Below are positions 1 through 7,200 of a stretch of DNA of 64,000 nucleotides, piece by piece. A model generated the notes under the pieces. The model did not search any database. It had not been told where the DNA came from and worked only from the letters and a program-made list of their open reading frames with translations. The DNA is taken from assembly GCA_019416425.1 (NCBI GenBank), contig DXXK01000095.1, forward strand, positions 56,991 to 120,990, given 5' to 3'. Position numbers and translations under genes: made by a program. This DNA is from Bacteroidales bacterium (GTDB lineage Bacteria; Bacteroidota; Bacteroidia; Bacteroidales; Muribaculaceae). Position 1 is the stretch's first letter; each line of letters begins with the position of its first letter.

Positions 1-1160
1 GGAGGATGTCGATATTCTTCTGTTTCGTCTACATTGTTGTGGACGGAACTATCCAGCTCAGCGGCATCGCCACAGTCTACCTCTCCTTTTTCACAAGCTG
101 GGAATACATGTCCTGGCTTATGATCGGCCTGATGGCCCTGGCATTGCTGTCCATGCTGCTGTTGCTCAAGCCGCAGCGCTGTCCAATGTTTATACCTCTG
201 CTGGGTATCGACTGGCTCGGCTCGTTGCTATGGAGTCTCGCAATGATTGCCTTCGTGTTCATCTGCGTCTATGGCAATCATTACGACTGGTGGGAGGCCC
301 GGGAAATATGGACCGCCACATGGATATGCATGGCTTGCGTCGCCTTGAACCTGTGGCGCGCCACATTCCTGAGGCATCCCTACATCAGTTTCATGGCCAT
401 GACCAACAGCTATGTCGTCAAGGCTTCGTTGCTCTATCTGGCCTTCTTCACCCTGCTCGGCACCGAACATGTGGTGGAAAGCACTTATGCCGGGGCGATA
501 CTTGGCTTCGACAGCACCAACCTGATTGACCTGAACTGGTATGTCCTCGCGGGAATCGTGGTTGGCGTAGGCCTGACCTACTGGCTGTTCTGCATGCGAC
601 GCTGGCGATACAAGTCGATGGTGGCCATATCCTTTGTGTGCCTGGCCGCTTACCTTTGCTGGTTCTATTTCCTGATTGACTACAATGTCGAGAAGGAAAT
701 GCTGTTCACTCCCCTCTTCCTCCGTGGCATTGCCTCAGTAATGATCAGCATCGTGTTGCTTACCTCCATCGTGCAAAGTGGACTGCCGTTCATGGTATTC
801 CCGCAGGCATTGGTGATCAACGGCTTCATGGGAGCCGTATGCGGAGCAGCGTTGGGACCGGCAATAATCGGTGAGCTGTTCGGCCGTATCACGGCACGAA
901 ACTTCGCTTTGCTAAGTTCCGGCATTACCGACAGTGTCATGACTCATTTCTGTGATGTTTTCGGCATTACACAGTTGCAGGCCATGCTGGTGTCCATGAA
1001 GGAACTGTATGGCCTGCTGCTGATATTCTGTATTATATGTATTGTAATCATCTCGCTGAGCTATAGCCGTATGCGACCCTGGGCAATCTTCCCGAAATGG
1101 CGCACCATCCGCCGTGTCCTGCGCCGGGAGTCGCGCAATGCTCCGGAAATTCCCGCTTAG
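1..1160 (+). CDS. MFS-like multidrug/solute transporter, 5'-truncated by the window edge
   Basis: The frame is open from the first complete codon, and the first ATG (position 6) lies directly at the window edge, so the true start is probably upstream. The visible 384 residues are almost entirely hydrophobic, with about nine or ten membrane-spanning segments separated by short basic loops, and end in a basic tail (RRVLRRESRN). This fits the C-terminal two thirds of a 12-14 helix major facilitator permease of the inner membrane, probably a drug/proton antiporter of the DHA2 type common in Bacteroidales. No family-specific motif can be fixed without the N-terminus, and the substrate is unknown. 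It converges on the next gene, and the two stop codons overlap by four bases. Membrane permease: high confidence. MFS assignment: moderate. Confidence 0.7.
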   Translation, partial: RMSIFFCFVYIVVDGTIQLSGIATVYLSFFTSWEYMSWLMIGLMALALLSMLLLLKPQRCPMFIPLLGIDWLGSLLWSLAMIAFVFICVYGNHYDWWEAREIWTATWICMACVALNLWRATFLRHPYISFMAMTNSYVVKASLLYLAFFTLLGTEHVVESTYAGAILGFDSTNLIDLNWYVLAGIVVGVGLTYWLFCMRRWRYKSMVAISFVCLAAYLCWFYFLIDYNVEKEMLFTPLFLRGIASVMISIVLLTSIVQSGLPFMVFPQALVINGFMGAVCGAALGPAIIGELFGRITARNFALLSSGITDSVMTHFCDVFGITQLQAMLVSMKELYGLLLIFCIICIVIISLSYSRMRPWAIFPKWRTIRRVLRRESRNAPEIPA

Positions 1161-3859
1161 CGTCTGCCTCCGGGAGGAGGTCCCATCGGACCACGGCCGC
1201 CTCCCGGCGGCGGTCCGAAGCGGCCGGGACCGTCCGGTCCGAGTTCTCCTCCTCGCTTGCGGTTCTTCATCGTGTTGAACGTGTAGCTGACACTGAACAT
1301 CACGTAGCGCGTCAGGTCGTTGTAACGGCTGTCCACAATCTGGTTGGCGCTGATGCTGCGGCTCACGTTCTTCTTCATCTGCAGCAGATCGTAGCCGCGG
1401 ACCGTGAACGTCAGGCTCTTGTCGCGCAATGTGCTGTAGGATATGCTGGCGTTCCACAGCCAGGAGTCGTTGTCGAATCCGGCCGAGAAACCGGTGGAAC
1501 GGTCGAACGACAAGTCCGTGCCGACACTCAGCCCGAACGGGAGCGTCAGCGTGGCGTCGGTGTAGAATCCGTAGGTATTCGTATAGCGGTTCTTCTGGTC
1601 ACGCAGCGTGTTGGTGGTCATTCCGAACGAGTATGTCGGATTGACCGACATCTGGAACACGTCGCACTGGAAGGTGATTCCGGCTCGGGGCGACAGGTTC
1701 AGGTTGCCGGTACGGTTGAAGTCACCGTTGATGTAGCCTGCATGCGAGGAGTATCGGGCGCCTAAATTGGCCTGGAACCGCCATTTGCGGTTGCGGAACG
1801 GCTGGTTGATCATCGCCATTCCGAACAGGTTCATGTTGCCGTTGGCATTGGTGTATGTGGTGGTGCGTCCGCCCGTGGCGGGATCCGTGACTGTCCTGGA
1901 CACGATGACATTGGTTGAATAGTCGGCGTTAAGCATCGCCATCAGGGCCTGCTGCCTGTCGTTGTCGTACCGGTTGTAATGCATGTTGATGGATTGTGTG
2001 AACGTCGGCTTCAGGTCGGGATTACCGATCACGATGTTCAACGGATTCGACACATCCTTGACAGGCTGCAGCTGCGATATCGAGGCCTGTGAGGTGCGGG
2101 CGTTGTAGCGGATATGCAGAGACTCGGTCTTGGAGAAGCGGTAACGCAGACGGAAATATGGCGCTACGTTCCACACCCAGCGGGTCGGGATATTTCTTGC
2201 CGAATTGATCAGGTCCGTGCTCTTGCTGCTTGATGGCGAGAATACCATTCCGGCCTCAAGGTTCATCTTGCTCGTCACCTTCTTGTATCCGATCTTCAGC
2301 TCATGCGTCAGCAATGCGTTGCGGAAGTTGTTGGACAGGTCGGTATTGAAGTCTCCGTCGGCAGGGATTCCCGTTAGTCCTGACGGTATGAATCCGTCGG
2401 GATCCGTCGGCAACGGCAGGTCGTATGTACCTTTGTCGGAATTATTGAAGCGTCCTTGGAAACGGTAGCTGACCTGCAGGAAGTTGCCTCGCTTCAGCTC
2501 GCCCAACGGTTCGGTCCATGTCAGTGTCCCGTTCACAGTGTTGTTCCACTGGCGCCCGTCGATGTACTGGTACAGCGTCTCCGAATCATCCTGCTGCAGA
2601 TAGTAGAGGATGTCGTTCCATGAGGTGGTGTACTGACGGGTGTTGGAAAAACTGTATCGGGCACGTACGCTGAACGAACGGCCGGGATGGCTGGCGAACT
2701 TGTGGTTGTAGATCAGGTCGCCTCCCACGTTCCAGCTGGTGCCGTCGTTGAACTTACTGTTGTCGTTGCGGTTAACGAGGGTCTTCAGTAGGTCGCCGGC
2801 ACGCAGCAGCGAGGTGTCGTTCATCTCCGAATTGCGGAAGTTCAGCGAGAAATTGGGGCGGAAGTCTATGCTGTTGTTCTCGGTTATCTTCCATTCCATT
2901 CTGAAACCTCCGTAGACATTGTGCCCCTTGTCTCGCGAGTGGCTTCCGGCCGATTTGGTGCTGACGGAGTCGGGAAACAGGTACTGCGTATCGGTATTCG
3001 AGATGGAGTTACGGTCGGAATGTGAATAGTAGACATTACCGCCGACACGGAATTTCTCAGTCTTTCCCACGTTGAAGTTCAAGCCTATGCGCTGCGAGCT
3101 GTTGATACCCCCGGAGCCGCCGAAGCTGCTGAAATTGCCACGGCCTCGGTCCATGAATCCCTGTTCGTTGATGTTGTTGGCACCGCCGACTATCGATATC
3201 TGGTTGTTGTCCGTGAATGTGGAGACATTGAAGCTGCCGGCATAGCGGTCGTCGGTGCCGTATCCCGCCTCGAAGTTGCCGAACCATCCGTTCTTCATAT
3301 TCTTCTTGACGGTCAGGTTGATGACCGTCTCGTCCTCGCCGTCGTCGACTCCCGTCATGCGGGCGAAGTCGCTCTTCTTGTCCACCACCTGCACCTTGTC
3401 CACCAGATTGGACGGCAGGTTCTTGGTGGCCATCTGGGTGTCCTCGCCGAAGAATTCCTTTCCGTCGACCAGGACTTTGGTGATGCTTTTGCCGTTGGAG
3501 GTGATCTTGCCGTCGGAACCGATCTCCACTCCGGGAAGCTTCTTCAGCAGGTCCTCGACCGTAGCGTTGGGGGTTACCTTGTACGATCCGGCGTTGAACT
3601 CGATTGTATCCTGCTTGGTTACGACGGCGGCCTTTGTGGCCTTCACCACAAAATCGTCAAGATTGATGGACTCATGATTCAGCAACGAGTCCACCTGCGC
3701 CTGTACCCGGCGTATGGAGTCGTTCTGAACCTCGGTTTTGGGCTCGGCATTCCGGCCCGGCCTCGCGCCGCTCCGGTGCCCGGTCGAATCTGTCGGTTCG
3801 ACGGCATGTGCGCTTAACGCACACACCAGCAATAGGGTAGTTGTAATGACTTTAATCAT
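1157..3859 (-). CDS. Outer-membrane beta-barrel protein with plug-like domain and Gly/Pro-rich tail
   Basis: 900 residues with a clear signal peptide (MIKVITTTLLLVCALSAHA). After a short charged linker comes a TonB-receptor plug-like region (about residues 68-190) with VEDLLKKLPGVEI, VLVDGKEFFG and NLPSNLVDKVQVVDKKSDF, then a long region of alternating beta strands typical of the outer-membrane barrel family OMP_b-brl_3. Unlike most family members it lacks the N-terminal carboxypeptidase-regulatory-like Ig domain. The last 30 residues are a Gly/Pro/Arg run (GPPPGGGRGPMGPPPGGRR), which is unusual for a barrel and may be exposed. No SusD or binding lipoprotein is adjacent, so the ligand cannot be guessed. 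It appears monocistronic. Confidence 0.85.
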   Translation of the reverse strand: MIKVITTTLLLVCALSAHAVEPTDSTGHRSGARPGRNAEPKTEVQNDSIRRVQAQVDSLLNHESINLDDFVVKATKAAVVTKQDTIEFNAGSYKVTPNATVEDLLKKLPGVEIGSDGKITSNGKSITKVLVDGKEFFGEDTQMATKNLPSNLVDKVQVVDKKSDFARMTGVDDGEDETVINLTVKKNMKNGWFGNFEAGYGTDDRYAGSFNVSTFTDNNQISIVGGANNINEQGFMDRGRGNFSSFGGSGGINSSQRIGLNFNVGKTEKFRVGGNVYYSHSDRNSISNTDTQYLFPDSVSTKSAGSHSRDKGHNVYGGFRMEWKITENNSIDFRPNFSLNFRNSEMNDTSLLRAGDLLKTLVNRNDNSKFNDGTSWNVGGDLIYNHKFASHPGRSFSVRARYSFSNTRQYTTSWNDILYYLQQDDSETLYQYIDGRQWNNTVNGTLTWTEPLGELKRGNFLQVSYRFQGRFNNSDKGTYDLPLPTDPDGFIPSGLTGIPADGDFNTDLSNNFRNALLTHELKIGYKKVTSKMNLEAGMVFSPSSSKSTDLINSARNIPTRWVWNVAPYFRLRYRFSKTESLHIRYNARTSQASISQLQPVKDVSNPLNIVIGNPDLKPTFTQSINMHYNRYDNDRQQALMAMLNADYSTNVIVSRTVTDPATGGRTTTYTNANGNMNLFGMAMINQPFRNRKWRFQANLGARYSSHAGYINGDFNRTGNLNLSPRAGITFQCDVFQMSVNPTYSFGMTTNTLRDQKNRYTNTYGFYTDATLTLPFGLSVGTDLSFDRSTGFSAGFDNDSWLWNASISYSTLRDKSLTFTVRGYDLLQMKKNVSRSISANQIVDSRYNDLTRYVMFSVSYTFNTMKNRKRGGELGPDGPGRFGPPPGGGRGPMGPPPGGRR

Positions 3860-3903
3860 CTTGGGAATCGTATCTTTACATTTTAAGATACCCCGGCCCA
3901 GAA

Positions 3904-3926
3904 AAAGTTTAATGTCATGAAACTTT
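3904..3926. promoter_or_regulatory. Inverted repeat upstream of the barrel gene (possible operator)
   Basis: AAAGTTT and AAACTTT form a 7-bp inverted repeat with a 9-nt spacer, 45-67 nt upstream of the barrel gene start at 3859 and between divergent genes. An operator is possible. The AT-rich context makes chance formation plausible. Confidence 0.25.
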
Positions 3927-3957
3927 AAAAAAACCTTAAAAAGGCAGCTCTCTTTTC

Positions 3958-3988
3958 TTGGCCGACTGCAATAATTTGCCTAAATTTG
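3958..3988 (+). promoter_or_regulatory. Bacteroidota-type promoter for the 55-residue membrane protein
   Basis: TTG at 3958-3960, a 20-nt spacer and TAAATTTG at 3981-3988 match the -33/-7 consensus of the primary sigma factor in this phylum. Transcription would start near 3995, giving a leader of about 70 nt before the ATG at 4066. Confidence 0.6.
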
Positions 3989-4065
3989 CATTTGAAACTG
4001 TCAGGCTTATTTTCGTAAATAAGCAGTGGCAACCTCTATAAGCAATCCTTCAAATACAGCCCGTC

Positions 4066-4233
4066 ATGAGCACCCACTGGTATGTTTATATCGCAATAGC
4101 CGTAATAGCAATCCTCCTATATGGAATCTGCGACAAGTTCCGGATTCCAAAGTCGAAACCCCTGCGTATCTTCGTGGTCCTTATCGTCTCTTCCCTCATC
4201 TGCTGGCTCGTATACGACATCGCCATCGCTTAA
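4066..4233 (+). CDS. Small two-helix membrane protein (55 aa), unknown function
   Basis: An ATG-to-TAA frame of 56 codons encodes MSTHWYVYIAIAVIAILLYG, then a short basic loop (CDKFRIPKSKPLR), then a second hydrophobic helix ending WLVYDIAIA. The two helices with a positively charged loop suggest an inner-membrane hairpin with an inside loop. A good promoter lies 78 nt upstream of the start codon, which supports a real gene. No family is recognised. The neighbours (a barrel gene upstream, a palindromic repeat and dtd downstream) give no functional clue. Confidence 0.6.
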   Translation: MSTHWYVYIAIAVIAILLYGICDKFRIPKSKPLRIFVVLIVSSLICWLVYDIAIA

Positions 4234-4293
4234 TTATACATTCTTTTTCCCTTTGCGTTGAATGCATAAAATCCAATCGTCCGGCTTACTCGT

Positions 4294-4592
4294 GGGGGGG
4301 GCGGCGCGCAAAGCCGCCAAGGGGGCCATTGGATAATGTAATGGGTCATCGACTCAGCGATCCGGAGTGTCGCCGTTCCCGCCAAGGAGGCGATGGAATC
4401 GGGATTCCCGACGCCAAGGCCGCTAAGCCGTCCGGACGGCTTGGCGAGATCTGCGTCACAGGTTATCAATAACCCTTGGCGAGCTTCGTGGTAGCAGGCG
4501 ATGACAGGCGTTATCCATCCATGTCCATCTATTTTCACGGAATTTCAATGCCCTCAATAAATGCGGAGCCCTTTGCGGCTTTGCGCGCCACC
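4294..4592. repeat. MITE-like palindromic element, copy R1
   Basis: An element of about 299 bp bounded by imperfect inverted ends (GGCGCGCAAAGCCGCCAAGG on the left, CCCTTTGCGGCTTTGCGCGC on the right). It contains internal palindromes such as AAGCCGTCCGGACGGCTT and the GGGATTCCC / GACGCCAAGG blocks also found in the copies near 26.5, 27.3 and 49.1 kb. It has the same orientation as the 49.1-kb copy. It encodes nothing credible; the frames crossing it are artefacts of GC-rich repeat sequence. It fills the gap between the small membrane protein and dtd. Confidence 0.8.
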
Positions 4593-4632
4593 CCTCATCT
4601 GACAGTCAACCAAAATCAGGGAAAGACATAAA

Positions 4633-4663
4633 TTTGTAATTTCAGGGTAAAACAGTAATTTTG
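4633..4663 (+). promoter_or_regulatory. Promoter of dtd
   Basis: TTTG at 4633-4636, a 19-nt spacer, then TAATTTTG at 4656-4663. The ATG of dtd follows 21 nt after the -7 box, so the leader is very short. Confidence 0.65.
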
Positions 4664-4683
4664 CAATAAATACCAGTAAGAAT

Positions 4684-5136
4684 ATGAGAATAGTGATACA
4701 GAGGGTGCGGCACGCATCCGTCAGCATCGAGGGAGAGGTTCATGGGAAGATTGGCCAGGGACTATTGGTGCTTGTAGGCGTTGAGAGCGGCGATACCATC
4801 GACGATGCCCGCTGGCTGGCCGACAAGACAGTGGCTTTGCGCATCTTCAATGACGAAAACGGCGTTATGAACCGATCCGTCATGGACATCAACGCCGAGG
4901 TGCTGTCCATAAGCCAGTTCACCCTCACCGCATCTACCAGGAAGGGAAACCGCCCCAGCTACATCCGCGCAGCCGGACATGAACTCGCCACACAGCTCTA
5001 TGAGGCATATACCGACATAGTCAGACAACGACTCGGCCGTCCTGTTCCCACAGGAGTCTTCGGCGCCGACATGCAGGTCGAACTCCTCAACGACGGGCCC
5101 GTCACCATCATTATTGATTCCCGCCTCCGCGAATAA
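4684..5136 (+). CDS. dtd: D-aminoacyl-tRNA deacylase
   Basis: 150 residues, the standard length of the family. It hydrolyses D-amino acids (and glycine) mischarged onto tRNA, a cytosolic proofreading step outside the synthetase. Seen directly: the start MRIVIQRVRHASVSI, the catalytic-site motif SQFTL (about residues 78-82) and the C-terminal NDGPVTIIID that forms the cross-subunit GP-x-T pocket of the homodimer. The start is fixed by the conserved N-terminus and by the promoter 21 nt upstream. It appears monocistronic. Confidence is very high because both signature motifs are intact. Confidence 0.97.
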   Translation: MRIVIQRVRHASVSIEGEVHGKIGQGLLVLVGVESGDTIDDARWLADKTVALRIFNDENGVMNRSVMDINAEVLSISQFTLTASTRKGNRPSYIRAAGHELATQLYEAYTDIVRQRLGRPVPTGVFGADMQVELLNDGPVTIIIDSRLRE

Positions 5137-5194
5137 TCCGTATTTTTGGTAACAAAAACCAAGATTTATACATACCGACCGTAGTGAATTCTGA

Positions 5195-5212
5195 GTTTAA
5201 TGTATATTAAAC
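5195..5212. promoter_or_regulatory. Perfect inverted repeat upstream of the TonB-dependent receptor
   Basis: GTTTAAT-gtat-ATTAAAC lies 24-41 nt upstream of the receptor start codon, in the promoter or leader region. The position suits a repressor or metal-regulator site, but the sequence is AT-only apart from its outer bases and no regulator can be assigned. Confidence 0.3.
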
Positions 5213-5235
5213 ACGATTTACCCGATTAAGGCATA

Positions 5236-7113
5236 ATGACTTCATTTCTGACCATATTGATGGCCGCGGCTATGACGAAGGCAACCGTCGCTGAAAACGC
5301 GTCCGCATACGTAGACACACCAGATACAGTACAATTGCCCGACCTGGTGACCGTAGCACCGTTCAAGACCCGCGTGGAACTCCTGCCACTCGACGTCAAC
5401 ATAGTGACCGAGGCCCATATAGCAAACTCTACCGTGACATCCCTTCTCCCCATCCTTGTCAACCAGGTTCCCGGACTCTTCGTCAGCGAACGCGGCTATG
5501 CCGGATACGGCGTGTCCGGCGGCTCGGCCGGCGAGTTCAACATCCGTGGCGTGGGCCAAGGCAACAAAGTCCTGTTCATGATCGACGGCATGCCCCAGTG
5601 GGCCGGTGTCTTCGGCCATGCACTTCCCGATACATACGTGGCAAACGGAGTGGAACGAGTCGAGGTAGTCAAGGGACCCTCATCACTGCTATACGGTTCA
5701 AGCGCGATGGGCGGCTCGGTCAACATCATCACCAAACGTGAGAAATCCGATGGCTGGTACGGACGCGCCCGCGCTATGTTCGGTTCCTACTCCACTCAGA
5801 AGTTCGCCCTCGCAACCGGCTTCAAGCACGGCAAATTCAGCGGAACCCTCGCCGGAACCATGGACCGCAGCAACGGAAACCGTAAGAACAGCGAGTTCTG
5901 GCTCGCCAACCAGATGTTGCAGTTCCAGTACGCTCCCACCGACAACTGGCAGATCGGAACCATGGTCGACATGACCCAGACCAAAGCCAACAACCCCGGT
6001 ACAATCCAGTCTCCTCTGCTCAGCATGTGGACCTACATGCAGCGCGGCACCGGCTCCATTTATGTCCAGGACCGCTACGACCATGTGCAGGGCGGCGTAC
6101 AGGCCTTCATCAACTGGGGTCGCCACAAGGTCGACGACGGTTACGCTCCCGGCGGCAATCCCCGCGACTATCTGTTTAACTCCCTGGACATCAATACCGG
6201 TTTCACACTGTTCCAGACACTTAACTTCTGGCAGGCCGGTTACATCTCGCTCGGACTCGACTTCCTGCACTGGGGCGGCAGGACATGGAACACGTTTAAG
6301 GATGGCTCCGGCCACCGTGGCAACGACTTCAAGGAATCGGAGAACGAGATCGCCGGATACGTCATGGCACAGCAGGGATTCGGGAACGATATCCTGAACA
6401 TCAATGCCGGCATACGTCTGCAGCATGGCTCGCAGTACGGCAACGAATGGGTACCGCAGGCCGGATTCGTGCTCAAGCCTTTCGCCGGTGGCCAGCTGAA
6501 GTTCAACTGGAGCAAGGGATTCCGCGCCCCGAACCTCCGCGAGCTGTATATGTATGCCGCTGCAAACCCCGACCTGAAACCCGAAAAGCTATGGAACTAC
6601 GACGTGGAGTTCCGCCAGTCGCTCCTGGGCGGACGGTTGAATTTCGGTGTCAGCTTCTTCTTCATCGACGGCTCCGACATGATCCAGACCGTACGAGTGG
6701 ACGGACGTCCCCACAACGAGAACGTGGGACATTTCATCAACAAGGGGTTTGAGATCGACGCCGCATGGCATATCAATAACGACTGGCGCATAGGCGCCAA
6801 CTACAGCTATCTGCACTCCGACGCCGACATCATCGCCGCTCCGCTCAACAAGCTGAATGCCGAACTGGAATACTCTCCCCGCGATTTCACCTTCACCCTG
6901 GAGTCCAACACAGTCGGCGGACTCTATACCGGCGGTCCGAAACATGCCAACTACTCGCTGCTGAACTTCAAGGCGGCCTACGACCTCCACTGGAAGGCCA
7001 ACGCCACCTTCTTCATCAAGCTCGACAACCTGACGGACCGCCATTACGAGATCATCTACGGCTGTCCGATGCCAGGCTTCAATATCCTCGGCGGCGTCGA
7101 ATTGAAATTTTAA
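5236..7113 (+). CDS. TonB-dependent outer-membrane receptor (CirA/BtuB type)
   Basis: 625 residues: a short signal peptide, a plug domain (about 45-165) with NQVPGLFVSERG, FNIRGVGQGNKVLFMIDG and VERVEVVKGPSSLLYG, then a 22-strand-type barrel ending in the aromatic-terminated strand GGVELKF. It has no N-terminal carboxypeptidase-like domain, so it is of the classical siderophore/vitamin/haem receptor type rather than SusC. It would take up a scarce small ligand across the outer membrane using TonB energy. The substrate is not given by context: it stands alone between dtd and a convergent barrel gene, with no riboswitch seen in its 100-nt leader. An inverted repeat near the promoter may be its operator. 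Family certain; ligand unknown. Confidence 0.92.
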   Translation: MTSFLTILMAAAMTKATVAENASAYVDTPDTVQLPDLVTVAPFKTRVELLPLDVNIVTEAHIANSTVTSLLPILVNQVPGLFVSERGYAGYGVSGGSAGEFNIRGVGQGNKVLFMIDGMPQWAGVFGHALPDTYVANGVERVEVVKGPSSLLYGSSAMGGSVNIITKREKSDGWYGRARAMFGSYSTQKFALATGFKHGKFSGTLAGTMDRSNGNRKNSEFWLANQMLQFQYAPTDNWQIGTMVDMTQTKANNPGTIQSPLLSMWTYMQRGTGSIYVQDRYDHVQGGVQAFINWGRHKVDDGYAPGGNPRDYLFNSLDINTGFTLFQTLNFWQAGYISLGLDFLHWGGRTWNTFKDGSGHRGNDFKESENEIAGYVMAQQGFGNDILNINAGIRLQHGSQYGNEWVPQAGFVLKPFAGGQLKFNWSKGFRAPNLRELYMYAAANPDLKPEKLWNYDVEFRQSLLGGRLNFGVSFFFIDGSDMIQTVRVDGRPHNENVGHFINKGFEIDAAWHINNDWRIGANYSYLHSDADIIAAPLNKLNAELEYSPRDFTFTLESNTVGGLYTGGPKHANYSLLNFKAAYDLHWKANATFFIKLDNLTDRHYEIIYGCPMPGFNILGGVELKF

Positions 7114-7143
7114 GCAACTATATAATTATCATTCACGACGAAA

Positions 7144-7170
7144 GCAGCGCGACACATGGTGCCGCGCTGC
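7144..7170. terminator. Hairpin between convergent genes, possible bidirectional terminator
   Basis: GCAGCGCG pairs with CGCGCTGC around an 11-nt middle that can extend through CAC/GTG. It lies in the 87-bp gap between two converging barrel genes. There is no clear U-tract, so efficiency is uncertain. Confidence 0.45.
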
Positions 7171-7200
7171 CGCTGTCTGACAGGTTGATAGGTTGAGGTA

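Noticed and set aside
3057..3287. Additional short frames inside the barrel genes
   Set aside because: Antisense or out-of-frame shadows of long beta-barrel genes, without start context or similarity.
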